NCBI GenBank assembly: GCA_021805565.1 | Contig: JAJZFA010000054.1 | Span: forward strand, 1-64,000 | DNA length: 64,000 nucleotides | Source of the DNA: Pseudomonadota bacterium | GTDB taxonomy: Bacteria; Pseudomonadota; Alphaproteobacteria; Acetobacterales; Acetobacteraceae | Reading direction: 5' to 3' | Shown: in pieces, positions 7,687-20,403 of the stretch | Layout: each line of letters begins with the position of its first letter | How positions within the stretch are numbered: the stretch's first letter is position 1 | The notes under the pieces: model-generated | What the model was told of the DNA's origin: nothing | What the model saw: only the letters and a program-made list of their open reading frames with translations | The model's database searches: none | Made by a program: the position numbers and the translations under genes

Positions 7687-8601
7687 CTAGACCGGATCCC
7701 AGCCGAACACATCGCCCGAACGATCCAGCGGCATGAAGGCCGCGGCCATCGCAGGCATCGCATGTTCGGCGATCGTCTCCGGCGTCCAGCCTTCCGCACG
7801 GTGCACGATGCGGATCGGACGCGGCGAGCTGAACAGGATCATCTCGTTCATCCGGCAACCGAACACCTGGCCGGTCACGTGTTTGGCCGCATCCGACGAC
7901 AAATATACCGCCATCGGCGCGTTCTTTTCCGGCGTCATCTGCTGGATTTTCCCCAAGCGCGCCTGCTGTTCCGGCGTGGTGGCCGGAATGGAACTGGTCA
8001 TGCGGCTCCAGGCGAACGGCGCGATGCAGTTGGACCGCACGTTATAGCGTTGCATGTCCAGTGCGATGGATTTCGACAGGGCCGTGATACCCAGCTTGGC
8101 CGCCGAATAGTTCGCCTGACCGAAATTGCCGATCAGGCCGGATGTGCTGCTCATGTGAACGAACGTGCCGCTTTCCTGCTTGCGGTAATGTTCCGCCGCC
8201 GCCCGGGACACGAAGAAACTGCCGTTCAGATGCACGGCGATGACCGACAGCCAGTCGTCCTCGGTCATTTTGTGGAAGATCACATCGCGCAGAATACCGG
8301 CATTGTTCACGACGGCATCGATTCTGCCGAAATGATCCATCGCGGCCTGAATAATCTTTTGCGCCGACCCCCAGGACGCAACGGATTCGGTGCAGATTTC
8401 CGCCGCGCCGCCCTTCTGGTCGATCAACTGCTTGGTTTGCTGCGCGGGGCTGGCCGACCCGCCTTCGCCGGTCAGCGACGCGCCGATATCGGCGACGATG
8501 ACCTTGGCGCCGGCCGCCGCCATCATCAGGGCGATTTCCCGCCCAATCCCGCCGCCGGCCCCGGTTACGACCGCGACTTTACCATCCATCATTCCTGGCA
8601 T
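7687..8601 (-). CDS. SDR family NAD(P)-dependent oxidoreductase
   Basis: The 304-aa protein is a classical short-chain dehydrogenase/reductase: cofactor motif TGAGGGIGRE near residue 15, NNAG, a catalytic Ser in HMSSTSGLIG, and the YxxxK pair in QANYSAAKLG. A ~50-residue tail past the Rossmann fold (RPIRIVHRAEGWTPETIAEH) is longer than in FabG and resembles SDRs related to peroxisomal multifunctional hydroxyacyl-CoA dehydrogenases. That makes a 3-hydroxyacyl-CoA or alcohol substrate plausible, though not proven. The start at 8601 follows AGGAGGACACG, a strong ribosome-binding site; the frame is open further upstream without similarity. The adjacent gene, also on the minus strand, encodes a TetR regulator. 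Confidence 0.9.
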   Translation of the reverse strand: MPGMMDGKVAVVTGAGGGIGREIALMMAAAGAKVIVADIGASLTGEGGSASPAQQTKQLIDQKGGAAEICTESVASWGSAQKIIQAAMDHFGRIDAVVNNAGILRDVIFHKMTEDDWLSVIAVHLNGSFFVSRAAAEHYRKQESGTFVHMSSTSGLIGNFGQANYSAAKLGITALSKSIALDMQRYNVRSNCIAPFAWSRMTSSIPATTPEQQARLGKIQQMTPEKNAPMAVYLSSDAAKHVTGQVFGCRMNEMILFSSPRPIRIVHRAEGWTPETIAEHAMPAMAAAFMPLDRSGDVFGWDPV

Positions 8602-8728
8602 CGTGTCCTCCTGATTGTGACGCCGGGAACCTAGGCGAGTCCGCCCCGGTTGTGAACCCACGCGAACCCTCAGCCGGCAGTCCACAGGCCCGGTATGGCG
8701 ATCCTTTATGCACCCATCCGTTGTTCGA

Positions 8729-9310
8729 TCAGTCGAACCGAATCATGCTGGAGATGGTCTGCCGGACGACCTCGGTATCGGGAGTTTCAAATCCGGCGAC
8801 CGGCGTTTGGCCATCCAGTATAAGCATTGCCAGGCCGTGAACGAGAGACCAATAGCCGAGGATCCTGGGTTGCAACCCGGCCGAATGGGTTTGTTCCGTC
8901 ATGCGCCGGACCAGCACGCTAAACGCCGTTTCGCTGGACGTTCTGAGATCGGCGTGCCGGCCGCGCCGGGGCGGCCCGAACATAAGCCTGAACAGCACCG
9001 GATTTTCGATCGCAAATTGTACGTACGCGACGCCCTGCCCCAGCAGTGCCGTGTCAGGCCCGGAGATTGAGTCCGCGTGGGCAAGCACGTCGCGCAAACG
9101 GTCGAATCCGGTTTGGGCGACCGCTGCCAAAAGCGCTTCCTTGTCGGGATAGTGCCGGTAGGGTGCCATCGCCGAGACACCCGCCCGGCGCGCGACCGCA
9201 CGCAGCGAAACCGTCTCGATAGCGCTTTCCTCCAGTAAGCCGAGCGCGGCGGTGACCAATGCCGCGCGAAGGTCCCCGTGATGATAAGGACTGGATTTAG
9301 ATGTTGACAA
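8729..9310 (-). CDS. TetR/AcrR family transcriptional regulator
   Basis: The 193-aa protein has an N-terminal TetR helix-turn-helix at residues ~10-60 (YHHGDLRAALVTAALGLLEE, then VSLRAVARRAGVSAMAPYRH and FPDKEALLA-like YPDKEALLAAVAQ). The C-terminal ligand/dimer domain resembles the WHG type seen in many such proteins. The start is a TTG at 9310, supported by GGAGAT a few bases upstream on the minus strand. It is divergent from the DUF2141 operon. The shared control region contains a perfect palindrome over the operon's -10 box, so this protein most likely represses the divergent operon and possibly itself (inference). Confidence 0.9.
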   Translation of the reverse strand: MSTSKSSPYHHGDLRAALVTAALGLLEESAIETVSLRAVARRAGVSAMAPYRHYPDKEALLAAVAQTGFDRLRDVLAHADSISGPDTALLGQGVAYVQFAIENPVLFRLMFGPPRRGRHADLRTSSETAFSVLVRRMTEQTHSAGLQPRILGYWSLVHGLAMLILDGQTPVAGFETPDTEVVRQTISSMIRFD

Positions 9311-9332
9311 TGTAATCTCCGGCTCTTATGTT
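9304..9332 (+). promoter_or_regulatory. Sigma70-like promoter of the DUF2141 operon
   Basis: A consensus -35 box TTGACA (9304-9309) is separated by exactly 17 bp from TATGTT (9327-9332), pointing toward the gene at 9388. The -35 box overlaps the start codon of the divergent tetR gene. Confidence 0.7.
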
Positions 9333-9337
9333 AACAT
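9328..9337. promoter_or_regulatory. Palindromic operator candidate, TetR-type
   Basis: ATGTTAACAT is a perfect 10-bp palindrome that overlaps the -10 box. A similar imperfect half, ATGTTGACAA, lies at 9301-9310 over the -35 box and the tetR start. Placement fits steric repression by the adjacent TetR protein (inference). Confidence 0.6.
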
Positions 9338-9387
9338 CATACACATTTAGGCGCCACAGGTACGGGGCCTTACGGAGGCAGCGATTT

Positions 9388-9840
9388 ATGAACGATCGGA
9401 ACGGCACGCGAGCACTTGCGGCATTTATAATGTCCGGGGCGGCTTCATTCGCGGCTGGCCCTGTCTGGGCAAGCGATCTGATTGTCGAAATAAGCGGAAT
9501 CCAATCCGATGCCGGTGAAGTGGGATGCGCGCTCTTTTTAAACACGGCGGGGTTTCCCCGTGAACCCAGTCAAGCGGTGCGGCAGCGCTGGCAACCGGCT
9601 AAGATACCGACGGTAACATGCCGCTTCGATGGATTGAAGCCCGGCCATTATGCCGTTGCGGTGACGCACGACCTCAACGGCAATCATCGCACCGACGCGA
9701 ATGTATTCGGTATGCCCACCGAGGATTGGGGTGTGTCGAACAATGTGAGGCCGGCGTTTCGCGCACCGACTTTCGATGAGGCGATGTTCGCCGTGACCGA
9801 CGCATCCCCCATGACGATCGCGATTCGGCTGGCCCGCTGA
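9388..9840 (+). CDS. DUF2141 domain secreted protein
   Basis: The 150-aa protein starts with a signal peptide of about 28 residues (charged N-terminus, hydrophobic AAFIMSGAASFAAGPVWA, likely cut after VWA). The mature domain matches DUF2141: LIVEISGIQSDAGEVGCALF, then FDGLKPGHYAVAVTHDLNGN with conserved HDxNxNxxxD-like acidic residues, and FGMPTEDWGVSNN. The family is periplasmic or secreted with no settled function. The ATG at 9388 follows GGAGG at 9374-9378. It is the first gene of a three-gene operon under the promoter at 9304-9332. Confidence 0.85.
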   Translation: MNDRNGTRALAAFIMSGAASFAAGPVWASDLIVEISGIQSDAGEVGCALFLNTAGFPREPSQAVRQRWQPAKIPTVTCRFDGLKPGHYAVAVTHDLNGNHRTDANVFGMPTEDWGVSNNVRPAFRAPTFDEAMFAVTDASPMTIAIRLAR

Positions 9841-9876
9841 ACAACGGGGCAATTCGTAAAACAGGAGCGAATGGTT

Positions 9877-10827
9877 ATGAGCCAGAACATGTTGTTCATG
9901 CTTGGCGGCAGCGGCTTTATCGGCCGTCGCGTTATTCAAGAGGCGGTCAGGTCCGGCTGGCGGGTCAAGGCGCTTGCGCGTTCGGAGCAATCGGCGGCGA
10001 TCATCGCCGCGGCAGGGGCATCCGTATCGGAGGGCGAAGCGGCCGATCCAGATCGTTGGATAAACGAGGCGGCAGGCGCCAGCGCAATCGTCGATCTGAT
10101 TCAGCCGCCGCGCCCGAAGCGCCTTAGCCGGTCGCGGATGCGCGCGATTGCGCGGCAGCGGCAAAGCTTCACCCGTGCACTGACAAACGCCATGCTCACG
10201 CTGGGCGCCGACCGTCGCCCGCGATTGATCTCCGTTAGCGGCATCGACGATCTCGCACCGGATCGCAACGGGTTTCTTTCGCCGGATTCAAAAATGCGTA
10301 CGACGGAATCGGGGTTCAACACCGTGGGCATCCCCGTTCGCGATATTATCGAACGATCGGGCGTCGCGGCGTCGTTTGTTTATCTCGCAACAGTCTATGG
10401 ACCCGGCGGCCCGTTCGGCGAGGCGATCTTCCCGGCGATCGCCGCCGGCAAGTGGAGAAACTTCGGCGACCGCTCGGATCGCATGATCCTTGTCCACGTG
10501 GACGATGCGGTCCGGGGGCTGGTACGTATCGCCGCCCTCGATCGCACGCAGGCCTCCGGCAAGTCTTTTGTTCTGACGGATATCGAACCCGTCGCTATGA
10601 CGTCGTTTACCGGACTAGCCGCGACATCGATGGGCGTTTCCGCGCCCGGTCGCGCGCCCACATGGATGGCGGCGTTATTCGCGGGTAAGCCGATCGTGGA
10701 AACGACACTTCACAAGGAAAAAATCCGGTCGTCCTTTGGGGAGTTGCCGGACTGCGGCCTGATTTATCCGTCGTATCGCGAGGGGTTGCCCAGCACACTC
10801 CGGATGCTGGGCAAGACTGTTCGATAA
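9877..10827 (+). CDS. NAD(P)-dependent epimerase/dehydratase-like (NmrA/extended SDR) protein
   Basis: The 316-aa protein begins with a Rossmann cofactor motif, LGGSGFIGRRVIQEAVRSGW, close to the GGxGxxG form of extended or atypical SDRs. Later segments such as SVSGIDDL, VYLATVYGPGG and MILVHVDDAVRGLVRIA match the epimerase/NmrA fold. The usual YxxxK pair is not obvious, so it could bind nucleotide without classical dehydrogenase activity. The ATG at 9877 sits 9 nt after AGGAG (9863-9867); the ATG at 9871 would be only 3 nt away. It is the second gene of the TetR-linked operon. Confidence 0.8.
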   Translation: MSQNMLFMLGGSGFIGRRVIQEAVRSGWRVKALARSEQSAAIIAAAGASVSEGEAADPDRWINEAAGASAIVDLIQPPRPKRLSRSRMRAIARQRQSFTRALTNAMLTLGADRRPRLISVSGIDDLAPDRNGFLSPDSKMRTTESGFNTVGIPVRDIIERSGVAASFVYLATVYGPGGPFGEAIFPAIAAGKWRNFGDRSDRMILVHVDDAVRGLVRIAALDRTQASGKSFVLTDIEPVAMTSFTGLAATSMGVSAPGRAPTWMAALFAGKPIVETTLHKEKIRSSFGELPDCGLIYPSYREGLPSTLRMLGKTVR

Positions 10828-10875
10828 CTTGTTTGGAGTATAGATTGAGTGTCGACCGAAAAGGAGAGTTTCCGC

Positions 10876-11358
10876 ATGCCGGGCCTCATTACGGACAGGG
10901 TTTGCGCGGAAGTCGATGACGAAATTGTCGTGTTCCTTATTGGCATGCGCATCAACAAGCTGTGGAAAATCTGGAAATGGCTCCCTGTCGCGATTGCGAT
11001 GCCGAAAATGCTGAAGGAGCTTGAGGCGCGGCCCGAACTTGGGATGCTGTCGGCCCGGGGGCATTTCGGACTGCGCAACCTGTGGTCGCTCCAATACTGG
11101 AAAAGCGCCGATCATCTGCGGGCTTTCGCTCATGCCGCCGATAGGACCCACCTTCAGGCCTGGCAAGCCTTCAACAAAAACGCCGCAAGCGGCGGCGATG
11201 TGGGCATCTGGCACGAAACCTATGTCGTGCCGCGAGGCGCTCTTGAATCGATCTATGTCAATATGCCCCGTTTTGGCCTGGGTCTTGCCGGAACGCTGTT
11301 TCCCGCTAAAGGACATCGATCGAGCGCGGCAAAACGCCTGGGTCAGGCAGGGCGTTAG
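10876..11358 (+). CDS. DUF4188 domain protein (monooxygenase-like)
   Basis: The 160-aa protein fits DUF4188, whose members have a dimeric alpha/beta-barrel resembling small haem-free monooxygenases. Typical segments are VVFLIGMRINKLWKIWKWLP, ELGMLSARGHFGLRNLWSLQ, YWKSADHLRAFAH and the WHETYVV motif. The ATG at 10876 lies 9 nt after AAGGAG (10861-10866), which is better than the upstream GTG at 10849. It is the last gene of the DUF2141-epimerase-DUF4188 operon. A detoxification or stress role fits TetR control, but the substrate is unknown. Confidence 0.85.
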   Translation: MPGLITDRVCAEVDDEIVVFLIGMRINKLWKIWKWLPVAIAMPKMLKELEARPELGMLSARGHFGLRNLWSLQYWKSADHLRAFAHAADRTHLQAWQAFNKNAASGGDVGIWHETYVVPRGALESIYVNMPRFGLGLAGTLFPAKGHRSSAAKRLGQAGR

Positions 11359-11446
11359 AACCAAGCCGCATGCAGCCCAAGCGCGTCTGTATCGATTCAG
11401 AACCCACGCGAAACGATGCGGTAAACCGATCGCCGGCGCCGTCCCG

Positions 11447-12421
11447 CTAGCCGCGGCCACCGAGCGCGAACATTCCGGTTTCGCCGAATCCGAGTGTTGC
11501 GAATGTTTCGGTCCCGGTGGCCTGGCACGCCGCTTCCAGCGCGGCCGGCGGGGCATCGATTGCCTCATCGGTCAGTTGGAACGTGCCGAAATGCATCCCC
11601 ACCGATCGCCGGGCCCCCAGCGCGATGTGGGCTTCCACCGCCTCGGCCGGGTTCATATGGACGGGCGCCATGAACCATCTCGGCTCATAGGCACCGATGG
11701 GAAGCAGAGCGACATCCGGTGCGCCCAGGCGGTCCCGAATATCGCCCCAGTGCGATCCGGCCCCGGAATCGCCGGCAAACAGCACCGTGCCGGCGCCCAC
11801 GCTGACCATGAATCCGCCCCATAAGGTGCGGTTGCGGTCGAACGGGGTGCGCGCCGAAAAATGCCGCGCCGGCGTGGCGGTAATACGCAGCGCCCCCGCC
11901 GTTGTATTTTGCCACCAGTCCAGTTCGGTCGCCGCGATGCCCAGTTTGGCCAGGATGCGGGCGTTGCCCAACAGGGTGACGAAGCGGGGCGCGAAGCGGG
12001 CCTGAAGAGCGCGTAAGGTGGGAAAATCCATGTGGTCGTAGTGGTTGTGCGACAGCAGCACCACATCCGGGCGCGGCACATCCGCCAGTGCGATGCCGGG
12101 CGCCCGCGCCCGCTTCGGGCCCGCCCACGAAACCGGCGAGCATCGCTCGCTGAACACCGGGTCGGTCAGCACCACCGCGCCGGGCAGGCGCAGCAGAAAG
12201 CTGGCATGACCGATGAACGTCACCGCCACGCGATCCGGTCCCACGCTGCCGGGCGGCGGGGCAAACACCGGATTCTGCACGCGATCCGGCCAAACCGCCC
12301 GATTTTCCGCGCGCAGCCGCCAGCGCAGCACCTGCATCAACCCACGGGCGGGCCGAACCGGTCCAGGATTGAAAAAAAGCCGCCCATCGCAGTGGTCGGA
12401 CAGCGGGAAAGTCTGGTTCAT
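11447..12421 (-). CDS. MBL-fold metallo-hydrolase (NAPE-PLD-like)
   Basis: The 324-aa protein has the metallo-beta-lactamase fold with the HxHxDH signature read as LLSHNHYDHMD, a later metal ligand in LFAGDSGAGSHWGD, and an N-terminal VTFIGHASFLLRLPGAVVLT strand. Overall it resembles the N-acyl-phosphatidylethanolamine phospholipase D/UlaG-like subgroup, which hydrolyses phosphodiester or lactone bonds. The start at 12421 follows AAGGCAAG on the minus strand. It lies on the same strand as the aminotransferase at 12512-13903, with a 90-bp gap, so co-transcription is possible. Confidence 0.85.
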   Translation of the reverse strand: MNQTFPLSDHCDGRLFFNPGPVRPARGLMQVLRWRLRAENRAVWPDRVQNPVFAPPPGSVGPDRVAVTFIGHASFLLRLPGAVVLTDPVFSERCSPVSWAGPKRARAPGIALADVPRPDVVLLSHNHYDHMDFPTLRALQARFAPRFVTLLGNARILAKLGIAATELDWWQNTTAGALRITATPARHFSARTPFDRNRTLWGGFMVSVGAGTVLFAGDSGAGSHWGDIRDRLGAPDVALLPIGAYEPRWFMAPVHMNPAEAVEAHIALGARRSVGMHFGTFQLTDEAIDAPPAALEAACQATGTETFATLGFGETGMFALGGRG

Positions 12422-12511
12422 CGCTTGCCTTAATGACGTTGTTCGCGCGCTTGCGCCAGACCGCAACCGGCCCCCGCAACCGGCCCCGGCCCCGGCGCGG
12501 CGACCGGCCGT

Positions 12512-13903
12512 TCAGCGGGAAGCGGTAATCGCCCCTTCCCGCTTCAACGCCCGCACTGTCGCCCGGAACGCCTCGACGGTGATCGCCAGTTCGGTCTCGC
12601 CATGGGTCGCCGAAATCCACGCCGCGAGGCTTGGGGTCATGTCCACCCCATTCACCAGCAGCCCCGTCCGGACCGGGCCGTTAAGGGCCTCCCCACGCGG
12701 TTTGGCGATCATCGCCGGAATGAACGCGGCGGAATCGAACTGTCCGGGCACGATGTCGTCCCCGGTTGGGTTGGTGTAGATATGCAGGCATGAATACGTG
12801 CCGTGGACGGCCCACTTCACCCGTTCTTCCCGCAGCACCGCGTTCATGCCGGCCCGCAGCGCATCCCCAAAGGCGTTTGCACGGGCGCAGACATCGGTGC
12901 TCGCCACAATCTCCAGCGTGGCGATTCCGGCCGCCGCCGATATCGGGTTGGCGTTGAACGTGCCTTGATGCGCGACCTTTTCCCGCCCGGTTTCCCGCGT
13001 GGCCTTGAAATCGAGCCATTCCATGATATCCGCCCGCCCGGCCACGGCGCCCCCTGGCAATCCGCCGGCCATGATCTTCGCCAGCGTCGTCAGGTCCGGC
13101 AGGATTCCCAGTGCCGCCTGCGCGCCGCCGGGCGAAACGCGGAAACCCGTCACCACCTCGTCATAAATCAGCACGGTGCCGGCCTGCCGCGTCAGATCGC
13201 GCAGCAACGCCAGGAACGACGGCAGGATAGGCATTTTACCGTACGTCGCGCCGGTCGGTTCCAGGATCGCCGCCGCGATATCCTTGTGGTCGTTGAACAG
13301 CCGGGTTAACCCGGCGACATCGTTGGGATCGCACAGCAAAACATTGTCCGCCACGCCGTCCACGACGCCGGAGGTCGCCGTTCCATCGAAATGACTGGCG
13401 TATCCGCTGGTCATGTGGTCGTGCCAGCCATGGAAATGCCCGCGAAACCGCAGCAACTTCGGGCGGCCGGTATAGGCGCGGGCGAGGCGCAGCGCCATCA
13501 GCGTCGCCTCGGTCCCGGACGCGGTGAACCGCACCCGTTCGGCCGATGGCACCATTTGCACGATCAGTTCCGCCCAGCGCACCTCCGCCTCATGACAGGC
13601 GCCGAAATGGGTGCCGCGTTCCAGCGCCGCATGCACCGCCGCCATTACGGCAGGGTGATTGTGCCCCAGGATCAGCGACCCATGGCCGCCGAAGTAATCC
13701 ACGTATTTATTGCCATCGACATCCCATTTCGCCGGCCCCAGCGCGCGTTGCACATACGGCGGATACGGATCGAAATGCCGGCTGTCATGCGCCAGCCCGC
13801 TCGGCATGACCGCGCGGGCCTTGTCCGCCAGCGCGGCGGACCCCGGAGTCATCGCCCGGTAGGCATCGGTCAACGTGACATTCGGCAACGTAGCGGCGGA
13901 CAT
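12512..13903 (-). CDS. Class III PLP-dependent aminotransferase (HemL-like)
   Basis: The 463-aa protein is a fold-type I, class III aminotransferase related to glutamate-1-semialdehyde aminomutase: YVDYFGGHGSLILGHNHPAV, VRFTASGTEATLMALRLAR, the Asp in LIYDEVVTGFR and the PLP-binding Lys in TLAKIMAGGLPGGAVAGR. It is longer than typical HemL (~430 aa) and probably acts on a catabolic amino substrate. The start at 13903 follows AAGGAAAA; the upstream open frame to 13957 lacks similarity. It is divergent from an MFS transporter and a fused oxoprolinase, so the group may import and degrade an amide or amino compound (inference). Confidence 0.88.
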   Translation of the reverse strand: MSAATLPNVTLTDAYRAMTPGSAALADKARAVMPSGLAHDSRHFDPYPPYVQRALGPAKWDVDGNKYVDYFGGHGSLILGHNHPAVMAAVHAALERGTHFGACHEAEVRWAELIVQMVPSAERVRFTASGTEATLMALRLARAYTGRPKLLRFRGHFHGWHDHMTSGYASHFDGTATSGVVDGVADNVLLCDPNDVAGLTRLFNDHKDIAAAILEPTGATYGKMPILPSFLALLRDLTRQAGTVLIYDEVVTGFRVSPGGAQAALGILPDLTTLAKIMAGGLPGGAVAGRADIMEWLDFKATRETGREKVAHQGTFNANPISAAAGIATLEIVASTDVCARANAFGDALRAGMNAVLREERVKWAVHGTYSCLHIYTNPTGDDIVPGQFDSAAFIPAMIAKPRGEALNGPVRTGLLVNGVDMTPSLAAWISATHGETELAITVEAFRATVRALKREGAITASR

Positions 13904-14183
13904 GGTTTTCCTTTCAGACCAGAACCCCAGTATAGCGCCGGGCGACCTGGCGCGCACAGTCCCGCAAGCGGTGTTTTCGTCGATGACCCGGTCGCCGCCG
14001 GGTAACTGAACTCGTAGTGGCCGATTTGGGCGGTATCTGGAACCGCCCGCGAACGATACGCGCGGTTTATCGCTGACTATTGCGACATAGCATTATCCAA
14101 ACGCCCCGCATCCGGTTAGCTATACCCGGTACGACCGAAAGCGACCCGAACGAGTGTCAACCCGCTACCGATAAGGAACCGTC

Positions 14184-15431
14184 ATGTTCGACTGGTATAA
14201 AGACCTGAACCGCGATGGACGGCGGACCTTCTGGGCGTGTTTCGGCGGCTTCGCGCTGGATGCCATGGACGTCCAGATTTACTCGTTCGTCGTGCCGGTG
14301 CTGATCGGACTTTGGGGCATGACCAATACCCAGGCGGGACTGCTGGCCACTGTCACGCTGATCCTGTCCGCTTTCGGCGGCTGGATCGCGGGCCTGTTGG
14401 CGGACCGGATCGGCCGCGTCCGGACCCTGCAGATCACGGTCGCCTGGTTCGCCGTTTTCACCTTCCTGTCCGGCTTCACCGACAGTTTCGGCCAACTGCT
14501 GGTCACCCGCGGATTGCAGGGCCTGGGCTTCGGCGGCGAGTGGGCGGCCGGATCGGTGCTGATGGGCGAGGTCATCGCCGCCCGCCACCGTGGCAAGGCC
14601 GTCGGCGTGGTTCAGAGTTCCTGGTCGGTCGGATGGGGCGTCGCCGCTCTGGCCGCCACCGCATCGTCGCTTCTGCTGCCGAAGGAATACGCCTGGCGGG
14701 TGCTGTTCTTCATCGGTCTGCTGCCCGCCTTCAGCATATTCGTCATCCGCCGCCTGGTGCCGGAACCCGCCGTCTATACCAGGGCGACGGTACGCCCACC
14801 CCTGTTGGCGATCTTTTCGCGGCCCTTCCTCAGCATCACGGTGCGCGGGTGCCTGCTCGCCTTGGGCGCGCAGGGCGGTTATTACGCGATCACCACGTGG
14901 CTGCCGACATTCCTGCGTACCGAACGGCACTTGTCGGTCCTGAGCACGGGTAGTTACCTCGGGGTGATCATCGCCGGTTCGTTCTGCGGCTACATTGTCA
15001 GCGCCTACCTCAACGACAGCCTTGGCCGGCGCAAAACCTTCCTGACGTTCGCGATCGGTTCGATGGCCATCGTGCTCCTTTATACCCAACTGCCGATCTC
15101 CGACCGCCTGATGCTGGTGCTCGGATTTCCGTTGGGCTTCTTTGCTTCCGGTATCTTCAGCGGCATGGGCGCGCTGTTCACCGAACTGTTCCCCACCGAA
15201 CTGCGCGGGTCCGGCCAGGGCTTCTGCTATAATTTCGGTCGCGGTTTCGCCGCCCTGTTTCCCACGCTGGTCGGCGCGGCCTCCGTCCGTCTGGGCCTTG
15301 GCGTCGCCGTGGGCGTCTTTGCCGGCGGGGCGTATGCACTTGTCGTCGCCGCCGCCCTGATGCTGCCGGAAACGCGCGGCCGGGAACTGCAAAGCCTGTC
15401 CGGAGCCCGGCGGGAGACGATCGGATCGTGA
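14184..15431 (+). CDS. MFS transporter
   Basis: The 415-aa protein has about 12 predicted hydrophobic segments with MFS hallmarks: the loop 2-3 motif [28 protein letters not shown] in helix 4-5 and the repeat [17 protein letters not shown] in the second half. This resembles the aromatic acid/H+ or sialate/H+ symporter branch. RBS AAGGAA lies just before the ATG. Its stop is 70 bp before the 5-oxoprolinase/hydantoinase gene on the same strand, so it may carry that enzyme's substrate into the cell (inference). Confidence 0.9.
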   Translation: MFDWYKDLNRDGRRTFWACFGGFALDAMDVQIYSFVVPVLIGLWGMTNTQAGLLATVTLILSAFGGWIAGLLADRIGRVRTLQITVAWFAVFTFLSGFTDSFGQLLVTRGLQGLGFGGEWAAGSVLMGEVIAARHRGKAVGVVQSSWSVGWGVAALAATASSLLLPKEYAWRVLFFIGLLPAFSIFVIRRLVPEPAVYTRATVRPPLLAIFSRPFLSITVRGCLLALGAQGGYYAITTWLPTFLRTERHLSVLSTGSYLGVIIAGSFCGYIVSAYLNDSLGRRKTFLTFAIGSMAIVLLYTQLPISDRLMLVLGFPLGFFASGIFSGMGALFTELFPTELRGSGQGFCYNFGRGFAALFPTLVGAASVRLGLGVAVGVFAGGAYALVVAAALMLPETRGRELQSLSGARRETIGS

Positions 15432-15501
15432 CACCGATCTTCCACCGAGCCAGGCCGGCGACCCGCCAGCCCGCCGACCCCACACACCGGAGAGGTTTCC
15501 A

Positions 15502-19092
<3,591 letters not shown>

Positions 19093-19133
19093 TCTGGATT
19101 CTATGGAATTTTCCCCCACGCCGGAGCGCGGCG

Positions 19134-19164
19134 CCTGTCCTTGGTCGGCGTTTGCCGGGACAGG
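19134..19164. terminator. Candidate hairpin between convergent genes
   Basis: CCTGTCC (19134-19140) pairs with GGACAGG (19158-19164) across a 17-nt loop. It sits between the 3' ends of the oxoprolinase and cytochrome genes. No T-run follows on either strand, so the call is weak. Confidence 0.35.
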
Positions 19165-19259
19165 GCCGGCGTCGTCGCTGAGCAAAGGGTATTTCCCGGC
19201 ACCGACCGATCCGGATCGCGGCACCGAACCGGGCCAAGGTCGCCGCCAACCCAGCGTGG

Positions 19260-19697
19260 CTATTTCTGGCGATAAGCCTTGTGACACGCCCCGCACTGCT
19301 GACCCACCAGTTTCGTATCGGCCGCTACCGCATCCGCATCGCCCGCCTTCGCGGCAGCGGCCAGCTTCGTCGCGGCCTCCCCCAGCGCCACCGCGATCTT
19401 CTTGAAACCGTCCGGATCGGACCAGATTTCCGGTTTTGCCTTGGTGTCGCCACCGGTCTCGCTGCCCTTGGGAAACAGCACCGGGATCAACGCGGCCCAC
19501 TCGGCGATGGCGCTCGCCGCGTCTTCCACATGCGTCACGTCGCCCTTGGCGGCGACCACCGAACGAATAAAGGCGAAATCGCCACCTTGCAGGGCCATGC
19601 CGGCCTGGCGAACCGCGATCGGGTCGAGGTCGGCTGCCCTGGCGCCGCCAAGCCCGGCCAGCACGATCGCGGCCGCCAAAGCACAATTTTTGATCAT
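19260..19697 (-). CDS. Cytochrome c'/c556 family protein
   Basis: The 145-aa protein has a signal peptide (MIKNCALAAAIVLAGLGGARA, cut near ARA) and a single C-terminal haem-binding motif CGACH followed by KAYRQK, typical of class II cytochromes c (c' or c556) with a four-helix bundle. The protein would be exported and receive haem in the periplasm. The start at 19697 is chosen because the signal peptide begins there; the longer open frame to 19874 overlaps the divergent LOG promoter region and adds unrelated sequence. Roles in this family include electron transfer and NO binding; none can be singled out. Confidence 0.88.
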   Translation of the reverse strand: MIKNCALAAAIVLAGLGGARAADLDPIAVRQAGMALQGGDFAFIRSVVAAKGDVTHVEDAASAIAEWAALIPVLFPKGSETGGDTKAKPEIWSDPDGFKKIAVALGEAATKLAAAAKAGDADAVAADTKLVGQQCGACHKAYRQK

Positions 19698-19821
19698 CCT
19701 GTTCGGGCCTTCTGGTGAGGTTGCCACGAAATGCATTGCTGGTCCGGGATCGTACTCATGATTCGCTAGCAGATTCGCGACCGGCCGGACAGACTGCGGC
19801 GGCGTAACCAGAAGGATAATC

Positions 19822-20403
19822 ATGCCGGCCATACACTCTCTTGCCGTATTCTGCGGCTCGCGCGTTGGAAACAATCCCGCCTATGCCGAAGCCGGCCGCC
19901 TGTTGGGGCAGGGGCTTGGACAAGCTGGCATCCGCCTGGTGTTCGGCGGCGGCCGGATCGGTATCATGGGCGTTGTCGCCGATGCCGTTCTGGCCGCGGG
20001 CGGACAGGTTCTGGGCGTTATTCCGGAGTTTCTCGCGAAGTGGGAAGTCGCTCATGAAGGCGTGACACAACTCGTCGTCACGGAGACCATGCATACCAGA
20101 AAACGCCGTCTGTATGAGGAATCCGACGCCTTTCTGATCATGCCCGGCGGGCTGGGCACCTTCGATGAGGCGTTCGAGATCATCACCTGGCGTCAGTTGC
20201 GCCTGCACGACAAACCCATTTTGTTGTGCAACGTGTCGGGCTGGGCGGAACCCCTGATCGCCACCATCGATCATGCCATCGAACACGGATTTGCCGATCC
20301 TGCGTGCCGGACCTTGTTCGAGGCGATCGACACCGTCCCCGCCGTGCTGGAACGGCTGAAGACGCTGCCTGCCGGACAGGAGGGCCACGCCGAACGGTTG
20401 TAA
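19822..20403 (+). CDS. LOG family protein (TIGR00730, cytokinin riboside phosphoribohydrolase-like)
   Basis: The 193-aa protein has the LOG/lysine-decarboxylase-like Rossmann fold: AVFCGSRVGNNPAYAEAGRL, VFGGGRIGIMGVVADAVLAA, the MHTRKRRLYEESDAFLIMPG segment and the PGGLGTFDEAFE motif, which holds the nucleotide-binding and catalytic residues. Members cleave nucleoside 5'-monophosphates to base plus ribose 5-phosphate. RBS AGAAGGAT precedes the ATG. The TAA stop is the first triplet of a 148-bp dispersed repeat that fills the gap to the convergent gabD gene. Confidence 0.93.
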   Translation: MPAIHSLAVFCGSRVGNNPAYAEAGRLLGQGLGQAGIRLVFGGGRIGIMGVVADAVLAAGGQVLGVIPEFLAKWEVAHEGVTQLVVTETMHTRKRRLYEESDAFLIMPGGLGTFDEAFEIITWRQLRLHDKPILLCNVSGWAEPLIATIDHAIEHGFADPACRTLFEAIDTVPAVLERLKTLPAGQEGHAERL

